This document shows positions 24,151-31,931 of a stretch of DNA of 44,197 bases, one piece after another. Source of the stretch: SIG653 sp045577455. GTDB taxonomy: Bacteria; Bacillota; Clostridia; Oscillospirales; CAG-382. Under the pieces are notes generated by a model, which saw only the letters and a program-made list of their open reading frames with translations, searched no databases and was not told where the DNA came from. Location of the stretch: the NCBI GenBank assembly GCA_045577455.1, contig JAZNIJ010000219.1:1-44197 (forward strand), written 5' to 3'. Within the stretch, counting starts at the first letter, position 1. Every line of letters starts with the position of its first letter. The translations under genes were made by a program, and so were the position numbers.

Positions 24151-24395
24151 TTGTCCTCCGCTTGTTCGTCTTTTAGCTCTGGGGTAAATGTGATGTTTTT
24201 CACATATCCTCGTATGCATAGATTTTCTTTAAACAATACAGGCATAGTAAGGCATTTGCCTCTGATTATGAATTTCCTGTCAAATAATGATAGAGCAATT
24301 TCGTTTTCTTCATACTTCTCAATTGACTTGCATCCCTCAAGATTTATTAAATCTTTTTCGCCTGACCCTATAATTTCAATTCTGTATTTTCCCAT
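24147..24395 (-). CDS. yqfC: Sporulation protein YqfC
   Basis: The 82-residue YqfC-family protein contains KYRIEIIGSGEKDLINLEGC, the stretch IALSLFDRKFIIRGKCLTMP and EENE, as expected for this short beta-rich family that accompanies YqfD. I chose the ATG at 24395, 6 bases after AAAGGA; the in-frame ATG at 24401 directly abuts that site. It is the first gene of the yqfC-yqfD pair and is divergent from ylbJ. Mother-cell sigma-E control is known in relatives, but I could not identify a convincing sigma-E promoter in the 100-bp gap. Confidence 0.9.
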   Translation of the reverse strand: MGKYRIEIIGSGEKDLINLEGCKSIEKYEENEIALSLFDRKFIIRGKCLTMPVLFKENLCIRGYVKNITFTPELKDEQAEDK

Positions 24396-24495
24396 AAACA
24401 TTCCTTTCAGTTTTTATATGTATAATATAGTCATATATTTATATATACTCATTTTTATAAATAAATAAAACCAAAAAAGTATGGGAGCATAAAAA

Positions 24496-25365
24496 ATGAA
24501 AAAGAAAGCTGTTTTGGGATTGTTTTTTACGGTTTGCACTTTTTTTCTACTTTTAATTCCTGGAGAAAAAATATCAGATGCCATAGGAGAAGCGGTTATT
24601 TTTTGCGGAAAAAGCATAATTCCACAGCTTTTCCTGAGTATATGCGTCTCTCAGCTTGTTTGGGAGATTGGAATAATTGAAAGATTTATTGTTGCATATC
24701 CAAAATGTGGAGCAGAAATATCAGCGTTTGTTATGGGACTTCTTGCAGGGTTTCCAACAGGGGGAATAATATGTGGAAAGTTGGTTGAAGGGGGATATAT
24801 AACGAAAAGAAGAGGGGAATATATAACAACTTTTTCAAATAACGCAGGAATATCTTTTGTTTTTGGATATGTTTCAAAAATCATAGGCAAAGAGGGAGCA
24901 ACTTCTGTTTTTATATGCCAAATTGTAGCTTCGCTTGTTTTTGCAGTTGTTTTCAGGGCAACCCTTGATGATGAAGATAAAAAGGAAGTATATTTTGTTA
25001 TTCGTGATTCTTCGCCACTGTGCATAGTGAAAGCGATAAAAAGTGCAACGGAGAGCATTCTCAATATATGTGGTTTTATTCTGTTTTTTTCGGCATTTAC
25101 CAATGGAATTTTAAGCGGTATGCCTTTGATTCTAAAAGGGATAGCGGAGCTTACAACGGGGGTTTCTCAAACCGCAGGTTTGCCATTTGATTTGCGTCTT
25201 GTTTATTGTGGAATATTTATTGGCTTTTGCGGTTTATGTATTCACTTTCAAATTGCTTCGGTTTGCAATGTTAAAATAACAAAATACATTTTTTCAAGAT
25301 GTATTTCAGCAGTTTTGTATGCTGTTTTAATTATTCCCATACATAGGATGGTTGTGCGTATTTAA
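24496..25365 (+). CDS. ylbJ: Sporulation integral membrane protein YlbJ
   Basis: The 289-residue protein has about seven to eight hydrophobic segments. It carries IPQLFLSICVSQ, the loop LLAGFPTGGIICGKLVEGG and TFSNNAGISFVFGYV, which are the nucleoside-recognition (Gate-like) signatures of YlbJ; the C-terminal half has CGFILFFSAFTNGI. YlbJ is needed for normal spore envelope formation in Bacillus. GGGAG precedes the ATG. Its divergence from yqfC-yqfD suggests the two transcripts share sporulation control. It could also be annotated as a nucleoside-recognition-domain protein, but the location next to yqfCD favours YlbJ. Confidence 0.88.
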   Translation: MKKKAVLGLFFTVCTFFLLLIPGEKISDAIGEAVIFCGKSIIPQLFLSICVSQLVWEIGIIERFIVAYPKCGAEISAFVMGLLAGFPTGGIICGKLVEGGYITKRRGEYITTFSNNAGISFVFGYVSKIIGKEGATSVFICQIVASLVFAVVFRATLDDEDKKEVYFVIRDSSPLCIVKAIKSATESILNICGFILFFSAFTNGILSGMPLILKGIAELTTGVSQTAGLPFDLRLVYCGIFIGFCGLCIHFQIASVCNVKITKYIFSRCISAVLYAVLIIPIHRMVVRI

Positions 25366-25565
25366 GGGATTGTGTGGCAAAAAGCTATTAGATTTCATAA
25401 TCTGTATTTGAGGGAAATTATTATAAATATATCACACTAATTGTTTTATAAAATTATCTAAACTTTGAAATGTTTACATTTGTATGTAGAACTTTTTAAA
25501 ATTGTTTGATATAATAGAAAATGGTTTAATCCAAATTCAGATATTGCCGAAAGGTGTTTACATAT

Positions 25566-26834
25566 ATGATAATATCCATAAATGGTGGTAAGCCGTTAAA
25601 GGGTGAGATTCGCATTGGTGGAATGAAGAACGCGGCTTTACCTATTTTGTTTGCCACAATACTTATTGACGGGGTGTGTATTATCGAGAACATTCCCGAT
25701 ATTTCTGATGTTGAAAATACACTTAAGATTTTGAGTTTAACCGGTGCGAAAATAACCAAATTGGGCAACGGCATTTTGAAAATAGATACAAGAGGTATTG
25801 ACCCCGACTATATTGTTGATGAAGATACGATGAAAACAATGCGCGCATCTTACTACCTTCTTGGTGCGATGCTTGGAAGGTTTGGAAAAGCAAAGGCGTT
25901 TTCGTCGGGTGGCTGTAGTCTTGGCACAAGACCGATAAATTATCATCTTTCGGGATTTGAAGCGTTAGGCGCAAAGACCAATTATCAAAATAATCTGATT
26001 GAGGTGTCTTCGGATGTGCCGTTGTGCGGTGATGAGGTTGACGGACATTTCTCTGTTGGAAGCACAATGAATGTTGCAATGGCGGCTGTGCTTGCAAAGG
26101 GTGTTACAACCATAGTCAATGCGGCAAGAGAGCCCCATGTTGTTGATTTTGCAAACTTCCTTAATGTTTGCGGTGCAGATATAAGAGGGGCAGGAACTTC
26201 AACAATTAAAATAAGAGGCGTTGAGAGCTTACATTCGCCTGTTCAACCGTATACGGTTATTCCCGATATGATTGAAGCAGGAACATTTATGTGCGCCGCA
26301 GGTACGGTTGACGGTAGCTGTATAACGGTTAAAAATATAATCCCCAAGCATATGGAATCAACTTCATCTGTTTTGAAAAAAATGGGGCTTAAGCTCACAG
26401 AAACAGGGGACAGCATAACAGTTGAAAGAGTTGGAGAGCTTTCAGGAACAACAATTGCAACAGCCCCATACCCGGGATTTCCAACGGATATGCATCCTCA
26501 GGTTATGGTGTTACTTGCTTTGGCAGGCAGTGGGTCTGTAACGGAAACAATCTGGGATGGGCGATTCAGATATATAGAAGAATTAAAGAAAATGAATGCC
26601 TGCATAAGTACAGTTGGTAATATTGCTATTGCAGAACAGAAAAGCGTTTTGGAGGGTGCAGAGGTTGATGCACTTGATTTGAGAGGCGGTGCGGCTCTTG
26701 TTCTTGCAGGGCTTGCTGCATCGGGCGTTACGGTTGTTCGCAAAATAGAATATATCCTTCGTGGCTATGATGATATAGTTAAAAAGTTAGAGCAGGTTGG
26801 TGCTGAAATATATTGGCAAAATGTTGAAGAATAA
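25566..26834 (+). CDS. murA: UDP-N-acetylglucosamine 1-carboxyvinyltransferase
   Basis: MurA transfers enolpyruvate from PEP to UDP-GlcNAc, the first committed step of peptidoglycan precursor synthesis in the cytoplasm. The 422 residues have the start IRIGGMKNAALPILFA (Lys22, Asn23), RASYYLLGAMLGRFG, and the active-site loop SSGGCSLGTRPINYHLSG with the catalytic Cys at 117, the target of fosfomycin in the Cys form. IPDMIEAGTFMCA and PGFPTDMHPQ are also conserved. I chose the ATG at 25566 (AAAGGTG about 9 bases upstream) over a GTG at 25554. Many Firmicutes carry two murA paralogues; which one this is cannot be told here. Confidence 0.96.
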   Translation: MIISINGGKPLKGEIRIGGMKNAALPILFATILIDGVCIIENIPDISDVENTLKILSLTGAKITKLGNGILKIDTRGIDPDYIVDEDTMKTMRASYYLLGAMLGRFGKAKAFSSGGCSLGTRPINYHLSGFEALGAKTNYQNNLIEVSSDVPLCGDEVDGHFSVGSTMNVAMAAVLAKGVTTIVNAAREPHVVDFANFLNVCGADIRGAGTSTIKIRGVESLHSPVQPYTVIPDMIEAGTFMCAAGTVDGSCITVKNIIPKHMESTSSVLKKMGLKLTETGDSITVERVGELSGTTIATAPYPGFPTDMHPQVMVLLALAGSGSVTETIWDGRFRYIEELKKMNACISTVGNIAIAEQKSVLEGAEVDALDLRGGAALVLAGLAASGVTVVRKIEYILRGYDDIVKKLEQVGAEIYWQNVEE

Positions 26835-26906
26835 AAGATTTTTTTATTTGGGTAAAATGATTTTGGCTATGATATAACTTGGTTTTTATAAACAAATAAT
26901 AAAACA

Positions 26907-26937
26907 CAAAGAGAGATGCTCGTTGCATCTCTCTTTG
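26907..26937. terminator. Bidirectional terminator between murA and a membrane-protein gene
   Basis: CAAAGAGAGATGC (26907-26919) pairs perfectly with 26925-26937 around TCGTT. The minus-strand side continues TGTTTTATTATTT, so it best terminates the gene at 26959-27510; flanking AAA/TTT gives weaker T content on the plus side. Confidence 0.85.
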
Positions 26938-26958
26938 AGTTTAAACATAGAAGTAATA

Positions 26959-27510
26959 TCATCTATTTGATGTTAGGTATATTTTCTTAAAAAACGGGTC
27001 TTTTGCACATTTTTCATCGTATTCTGTATAATTTACGCAACAAAGCTCACCGCTTTCATCTTCATAAACAATGCACCAATTAAAAACAATAAATCTCTCT
27101 CCCAGCTCCATATTCTGATTATTTATTTCGTTAAAATTGTCATATATCATCTTAAAGCTGTTGCTGCTGTCTGAAACTATAAGGGAAGAAATTGATTTAC
27201 CGTTTTTATTTTTCATAATAAATTTTGTTGATTTTTCAGGATAAAATGAGCGTTTTACCTCGATTTCCAAGGTTTTTTCGGAAAAGGGAATTTCTGATAT
27301 ATCTTCGCTTACATAAATTGGAAATACCGTTGCATATGTTATGGCAAAAGCCAAGAGAAATGATAGGGTGGAGAAGAAAAATTTAGAACTGCCCCTTCGA
27401 GGAATAATAAGTGAAATGAAAAATAAAATTGCTGACACGGCGCAAACAATCATCAGTATAATTGTTGATGTTGGCAGCTCATTGAATAGGAGAGGATTTA
27501 TTTTATCCAT
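26959..27510 (-). CDS. Membrane protein of unknown function
   Basis: The 183-residue protein has two hydrophobic segments near the N-terminus (about 16-37 and 44-68) and an extracytoplasmic domain of about 115 residues with EVKRSFYPEKSTKFIMKNKN and ERFIVFNWCIVYEDESGELC. No family is recognised. The start has GGAGG about 8 bases upstream. It lies downstream of the ABC transporter module on the same strand, but an inverted repeat with terminator features separates them, so it is probably its own transcript. Base use is like its neighbours. Confidence 0.7.
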   Translation of the reverse strand: MDKINPLLFNELPTSTIILMIVCAVSAILFFISLIIPRRGSSKFFFSTLSFLLAFAITYATVFPIYVSEDISEIPFSEKTLEIEVKRSFYPEKSTKFIMKNKNGKSISSLIVSDSSNSFKMIYDNFNEINNQNMELGERFIVFNWCIVYEDESGELCCVNYTEYDEKCAKDPFFKKIYLTSNR

Positions 27511-27592
27511 ATTGTTGCCTCCGATGAAAATGCAATAGATACAATATAATTTATAATTTTCAAAGCAAATTCATTCATATCTTTTAAGGAAA

Positions 27593-27661
27593 AGGTCTTA
27601 ACTTCTTTTCTATTGTAGCATATATTGAGAATAAATGCAATAGAAAAAACTGTTAAGACCT
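27593..27661 (-). terminator. Two-part inverted repeat, probable terminator of the ABC operon
   Basis: AGGTCTTAAC (27593-27602) pairs with GTTAAGACCT (27652-27661), and TTTTCTATTG (27606-27615) pairs with CAATAGAAAA (27638-27647), leaving a 22-base loop. Read on the minus strand the stem is followed by CCTTTTCCTT. It lies 62 bp after the permease stop codon. Confidence 0.6.
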
Positions 27662-27722
27662 ATAACTATTATTTGGTTTTGCGGTTTTTGTAGAAAATTG
27701 TTTTTTTAATATTGCTAATTGC

Positions 27723-29102
27723 TTAACCTGTTTCAAACTCTGTAAGCTGAAGTGATGATTGGGATGCTTCAAGACGGAATGGCATTAACTCATTATCTGT
27801 GAAATAAATATGCCTGCAAATTTTCTTTCCGTTTTTCAAAGTGAATTCAACTTCATAGTCGGAGTAAGTTCCCCAGCTATATGATTCCTTGCCCCTGCTG
27901 TAACTGCTTTCAAGAGCAGATATAGCAGATGAAATGGATTCTTCATTAGTCAGCGTTTTTTCGCAGAAATAGCTGAACTCTTTGTTGTAATAATTGTTTT
28001 CATACAGATAAACAGATGCAACTTCATCCACGATTGGGTCTTCGTTGATATAGAATTGTGATGCCACATTGCATCCCAACAAAAGTGCAAGAGATATAAG
28101 CAAGGGAACAAAAAGAGTGGGAAGTGATTTTGCAGCTTTCACTGCATCCTTTGAAAGGAAAAGCTCAAAAAGAAAATGCAAAAGAACAGTGAGTGAAACA
28201 AGAACAACTATAAGAGAAAATTCGTTTGTTGTTATAATTAAAAATGTTAGTGGGGTTGTGAGCAATGCTCTGAAAAAGAATTTAACCCTTTTTGAAGAAA
28301 CGCTTTGACCTGCCATCTGGCTCTCACGCTTGTTATAAAGATATACCGCAAGTACCAAAAACAAAATTGCTTCGATAAATAACCCTATTAAAAGTGGGAT
28401 TCTTGTGAGATGAGATGTGGAATTGCCAAAACTCTTTCCAACAATTCCCAAAAAAGAGTTGTTTAAAGAAATTTTATTTAAAAATGTTTTTTCAACAATA
28501 ACAACAGGGTTAAGCTCGGAAAGATGACTTTCGAAAAAGCTGAGGATTATTCTCGGAATAAATATTATGCTAAGGGCAAAATCAAGAACAATTGAGCTTC
28601 TTCCTGACAAGCATCTGCAGGTGAGGGTTATGCCAATAAGCACTAAAGACGAAATGAAATAGTTTAAAATCAAGAGTGCCGCACCGCCAATGGATGGGGA
28701 AAAATAAGGAGATACAGCCCAAATCAATAAGTTAAGAAGGGTGCTTCCAACAAGGGTGCAAAGAACCCATGTCAGGATTGCCATGGTGAAGCTGATGAAA
28801 ACGGTTGTTCTTTTGTGAGGGATGGAATCGTAAAAATCTGCTCCTTTTCTTTCGTTGAGATACGAAAACATTGAAAGGCAAATTGAAGGAATAAACAGAA
28901 GTATTATTGCAAGAAACGGAGCAATTATACCGCCTTCTACTTTTTCAACTACAATCATTCCGTTAGATTCCTTAAAACCCTGAGTTGAAACAAATGCATA
29001 AAGGAAGTTGAAAACTATGATAGTTGCCGCCGCTGCAATTCCAATTCCTCTTGTTTTTTTAATACCCTGTTTGAACAGAGAAAAAGAAAAATAATTTTTC
29101 AT
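27723..29102 (-). CDS. ABC transporter permease (ABC-2/YtrC-D type)
   Basis: The 459-residue protein has about ten hydrophobic segments and a C-terminal soluble part of about 100 residues. An ABC-2-like N-terminus (LFKQGIKKTRGIGIAAAA, LSMFSYLNERKGADFYDSIP) is typical of permeases that partner a YtrB-like ATPase. FYDSIPHKR is a conserved loop of that family. It follows the ATPase gene by 15 bp, and AAGGAGG-like sequence precedes the start. Such transporters belong to GntR-controlled modules that respond to cell-wall antibiotics in Bacillus; the substrate here is unknown. Confidence 0.85.
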   Translation of the reverse strand: MKNYFSFSLFKQGIKKTRGIGIAAAATIIVFNFLYAFVSTQGFKESNGMIVVEKVEGGIIAPFLAIILLFIPSICLSMFSYLNERKGADFYDSIPHKRTTVFISFTMAILTWVLCTLVGSTLLNLLIWAVSPYFSPSIGGAALLILNYFISSLVLIGITLTCRCLSGRSSIVLDFALSIIFIPRIILSFFESHLSELNPVVIVEKTFLNKISLNNSFLGIVGKSFGNSTSHLTRIPLLIGLFIEAILFLVLAVYLYNKRESQMAGQSVSSKRVKFFFRALLTTPLTFLIITTNEFSLIVVLVSLTVLLHFLFELFLSKDAVKAAKSLPTLFVPLLISLALLLGCNVASQFYINEDPIVDEVASVYLYENNYYNKEFSYFCEKTLTNEESISSAISALESSYSRGKESYSWGTYSDYEVEFTLKNGKKICRHIYFTDNELMPFRLEASQSSLQLTEFETG

Positions 29103-29117
29103 AAGTAACCCCTCCTT

Positions 29118-30017
29118 CTACATAATTATGTCTTTAAAGGAATACCCGAGAGTTTCCATTTCATAAATGAAAACTTCTTCCAGGTTGAGAGGGAGAATGT
29201 CTAAAATCGCAGGATTCATCATCCTTAAAGTGTTTTCCGTTTCCGCTTTGTCTCCCCTTACAATGAAACAGGCAACAGACCCTTGCTGAGTGTAGCTTAC
29301 AATGTTTATATTGTTGAATTTTTCTATCCCAAATGGCTCGTTAAAACCAATTTGTATTTTAAACATTGCTGTTTTTAAGTCTTGAATATCACTTTCAAAA
29401 ACAATTCCACCGAAATGAAGCAGTGCAAGCTGGTCGCAGGTGTCTTCAAGCTCTCTTAATGAATGAGAAGTTATAATAACCGTTGTGTTTCTTTCGGAAA
29501 TATCGTTGTATATAACCTGCTTAACAAGGTTTCTCATAACAGGGTCAAGTCCGTCAAAGGTTTCATCAAAAAACAGATAATCGGGCATAGAGGAAAGTGC
29601 AAGAATTGTTGATGCCTGCCTTTTCATACCCTTTGAAAACCCTGCTATAGGTCTGTTTGCAGGAAGTTGAAATGTGGAAGCAAGGTTATAAAACCTTTGT
29701 GTGTTGAAATTTTTATATATGCTTTTGTACAGGTCAACCATTTCATTAAGGCCTGCACCTGGTAGAAAATAAAGGTCATCGGGAACAAAAGCAATTCTTT
29801 CTTTTATGGTAGGGTTGTTGAAAACCTTTTCGCCATCAATTGTGATTTCTCCCTCTGCGGGTCGGTAAACTCCGCTGATTAACCTTAAAAATGTGGATTT
29901 TCCAGCTCCGTTGCTTCCGATAAGTCCGTATATGCAACCTTTGGGAATTGTGCAACTTAAATTTTTAAGAGCGGCGTATTTGTCAAAATACATACTGATA
30001 TTTTTTGCATTTATCAT
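29118..30017 (-). CDS. ABC transporter ATP-binding protein (YtrB-like)
   Basis: The 299-residue ATPase has Walker A GLIGSNGAGKSTFLRL, signature AGFSKGMKRQASTIL (a variant of LSGGQ seen in this exporter family), Walker B DYLFFDETFDGLD and the switch His in ITSHS. I chose the ATG at 30017 (AAGGGG upstream) over an in-frame TTG at 30056. A C-terminal domain of about 80 residues follows the ATPase core. It is second in the module gntR-ATPase-permease and is separated from gntR by 142 bp, enough for an additional promoter although none is obvious. Confidence 0.93.
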   Translation of the reverse strand: MINAKNISMYFDKYAALKNLSCTIPKGCIYGLIGSNGAGKSTFLRLISGVYRPAEGEITIDGEKVFNNPTIKERIAFVPDDLYFLPGAGLNEMVDLYKSIYKNFNTQRFYNLASTFQLPANRPIAGFSKGMKRQASTILALSSMPDYLFFDETFDGLDPVMRNLVKQVIYNDISERNTTVIITSHSLRELEDTCDQLALLHFGGIVFESDIQDLKTAMFKIQIGFNEPFGIEKFNNINIVSYTQQGSVACFIVRGDKAETENTLRMMNPAILDILPLNLEEVFIYEMETLGYSFKDIIM

Positions 30018-30159
30018 AATATTCCCCTTTTTGTTTTTGGATTTACTATTTATCAAAATAGATAATGATATTTTGCGTTTGCTTTAATATTTGCCTTGTA
30101 TTTTAATTTGTAAACCTGAATGTTAAAACCCAACATTTGTATGTAACTTTTGATGAATT

Positions 30160-30534
30160 TCAGGGAATTGTTTCGTTTAAACCTCTGTTTACTGCTTCTA
30201 AAATTTCTTCTTTTGAAACTCCACCACTATATAATTGGTGAACGAAAGTTTCAATTTCCGATAATCCCGCTCTGAGATTGAGCTTCAGTATATCGGGAGC
30301 GTTAGCAGAAACAAAAGACCCTTTTCCGGGCAAAGATACTGTTACTCCTTTTCGGTCAAGCTCGGCAAACGCTTTCTGAACTGTGTTTGGATTTGCAGAA
30401 AGAGTTAACGCAAGCTCTCTCACCGATGGAAGCTGGTCGAGGGGCTTTAGTAATCCCGATAATATTTCTTTTTCAATTCCCGTGATTATTTGTTCGTATA
30501 TTGGCACGCGAGACATTTTATCTATCGCTAACAT
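30160..30534 (-). CDS. GntR-family regulator (YtrA-like)
   Basis: The 124-residue protein has only the winged helix of GntR proteins (VPIYEQIITGIEKEILSG, LPSVRELALTLSANPNTVQKAFAELDRKGV) and a short helical dimerisation tail, as in the YtrA subfamily. The ATG at 30534 lies 6 bases after GGAG; upstream in-frame starts overlap that site. It precedes the ABC transporter genes on the same strand. An inverted repeat over its own -10 region suggests autorepression, relieved by a ligand or envelope stress as in ytrA of Bacillus. Confidence 0.92.
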   Translation of the reverse strand: MLAIDKMSRVPIYEQIITGIEKEILSGLLKPLDQLPSVRELALTLSANPNTVQKAFAELDRKGVTVSLPGKGSFVSANAPDILKLNLRAGLSEIETFVHQLYSGGVSKEEILEAVNRGLNETIP

Positions 30535-30558
30535 ATCCATCTCCAAACTGTTCTATAT

Positions 30559-30601
30559 GTGTTAGTACAGTTATTTTACACTATTGTTTTGCATTTGTCA
30601 A
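30559..30601 (-). promoter_or_regulatory. Promoter and candidate operator of the GntR/ABC module
   Basis: On the minus strand TTGACA (30596-30601), a 17-bp spacer and TAAAAT (30573-30578) form the promoter. The imperfect palindrome GTGTTA...TTACAC (30559-30581) covers the -10 and start region. Half-sites of this kind (GTGT...ACAC) are reported for YtrA-type regulators, which supports autoregulation. Confidence 0.7.
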
Positions 30602-30683
30602 TATAAAATATAAAAATATAAATGCTTGTTTCAGTAAAACAGGCGGAAAAAACTTTTTGAGGTACAAAGTAAAGGGGGCAAAG

Positions 30684-30744
30684 TATAAAAAGGTATTTTG
30701 GGTGTTGGTACGAAAGGTGGGAGGTTTAAACTATAAAAAGGTAT
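30684..30744. repeat. Short direct repeat TATAAAAAGGTAT (two copies)
   Basis: TATAAAAAGGTAT occurs at 30684-30696 and again at 30732-30744, 48 bp apart, in a purine-rich stretch with no gene. It lies just before the hairpin at 30751-30780. It may be a binding site or a remnant of duplication. Confidence 0.6.
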
Positions 30745-30750
30745 AAAAAC

Positions 30751-30780
30751 AGTGAAAGACGGCTTTCGCCGTCTTTCACT
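30751..30780 (-). terminator. Terminator of the orphan response regulator
   Basis: AGTGAAAGACGGC (30751-30763) pairs perfectly with 30768-30780 around TTTC. On the minus strand GTTTTTATACC follows, so it should end the transcript from the gene at 30978-31670. On the plus strand only A residues follow. Confidence 0.75.
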
Positions 30781-30792
30781 AAAAAAGGAGAA

Positions 30793-30960
30793 ATGTATGT
30801 CCACAACAACAGGTCTGTCAAAATTAAGGCACTAAGTGCAAAATGTCAAATACAGTATGTAATGACTCAACAAATCAATGGTGAACTAAAAAAAATAAAT
30901 TATGTGAAAATTCAAATAGTATCAGTGGTTCAAGAATTGAAGGTTGAAGAATTGAAATAA
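30793..30960 (+). CDS. Possible 55-codon small ORF
   Basis: An ATG at 30793 opens 55 codons (MYVHNNRSVKIKAL...). An AAAAGGAG site lies immediately upstream but only 2 bases from this ATG; a second ATG at 30797, better spaced, opens only 12 codons in another frame. The predicted peptide is hydrophilic with no recognised family. No clear promoter is visible. It may be spurious, since it lies just past the hairpin and opposite the end of the response-regulator transcript. Confidence 0.2.
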   Translation: MYVHNNRSVKIKALSAKCQIQYVMTQQINGELKKINYVKIQIVSVVQELKVEELK

Positions 30961-30977
30961 TAACAGATAAACTGAAA

Positions 30978-31670
30978 TTATGACTCTGTTCTTACCTCAA
31001 ACTTGTAGCCGATACCCCAAACGGTTTTAAGAGACCATTTGTCAGATGCACCTTCGAGTTTTTCACGGAGACGCTTGATGTGAACGTCAACTGTTCTGGA
31101 GTCTCCAAGATAATCGAAGCCCCAAACCTTATCTAAGAGCTGGTCGCGAGTGAATACTCTGTTATAGTTGGATGCAAGGAAGTAAATAAGCTCCAATTCC
31201 TTTGGTGGAAGGTCAACAGGAACACCGTTAACCTTAAGCTCATACTTCTGGAGACTGATTTCGATATTTTCGAATTTAACAAGCTCGCCTTCAACTGTAT
31301 CATGGTTTGCATATCTGCGAAGAACGGCTTTAATTCTTGCAAATACTTCTTTCATGTCAAGTGGCTTAACAATAAAGTCATCGGCGCCAAGTTCAAGACC
31401 GAGAACTTTATCAAGAGTTTCACCTTTAGCAGTAATCATAATAATTGGCTTTGATGAATGCATACGGATTTCACGGCAAACCTGCCAGCCATCTTTTTTA
31501 GGCATCATAACATCCAAAAGAACGAGGTCGGGTTCATACATTCTGAAAACTGCTAAGCCCTCAGAGCCGTCGGAAGCGGTTCTTACTTCATATCCCTCTT
31601 TTTCAAGATACATTCTCAATAACTCACAGATGTTGGAATCATCATCGATTACAAGAATCTTTGTCATCAT
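30978..31670 (-). CDS. OmpR/PhoB-family response regulator (orphan)
   Basis: The 230-residue protein has a receiver domain (VIDDD pocket, phospho-Asp in LVLLDVMMPKKDGW at about 53, MITAKGE, GADDFIVKPLD) and a winged helix (DLPPKELELIYFLASN, DSRTVDVHIKRLREKLEG). I chose the ATG at 31670, 6 bases after AGGAGG, over an in-frame TTG two codons upstream. No histidine kinase lies next to it: the plus-strand neighbour is uvrA and the downstream region ends in a terminator. It resembles regulators of the WalR/PhoP kind, but the partner is unknown. Confidence 0.95.
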   Translation of the reverse strand: MMTKILVIDDDSNICELLRMYLEKEGYEVRTASDGSEGLAVFRMYEPDLVLLDVMMPKKDGWQVCREIRMHSSKPIIMITAKGETLDKVLGLELGADDFIVKPLDMKEVFARIKAVLRRYANHDTVEGELVKFENIEISLQKYELKVNGVPVDLPPKELELIYFLASNYNRVFTRDQLLDKVWGFDYLGDSRTVDVHIKRLREKLEGASDKWSLKTVWGIGYKFEVRTES

Positions 31671-31862
31671 AATCAACCTCCTATGTTCGATATTCTTATA
31701 TATAATAACAATAAATCATTGAAAAAAATTTAAAAAATTCTTACAAAAGCATTATATCATCTAACGATAGTTTTGTCAACTGCTTTTTTTGTATTTTTTA
31801 ATATTTTTTTTGCCTTGTTGGTAAATCTTATTAATAATTAAGTTTTTAAATGAAATTATATA

Positions 31863-31891
31863 TTGCAATAATGGAAAAAATGAGGTATAAT
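31863..31891 (+). promoter_or_regulatory. Promoter of uvrA
   Basis: TTGCAA (31863-31868), a 17-bp spacer and TATAAT (31886-31891) precede the gene by about 40 bp. I saw no clear LexA-type palindrome over it. Confidence 0.7.
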
Positions 31892-31931
31892 ATAATATAT
31901 TTATATAATGTTGAAGATGAGGTATTCCTTT

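Noticed and set aside
24396..24495. Sigma-E promoters between yqfC and ylbJ
   Set aside because: The gap has many TATA/ATAT strings, but none gave a -35/-10 pair with correct spacing that I could defend.
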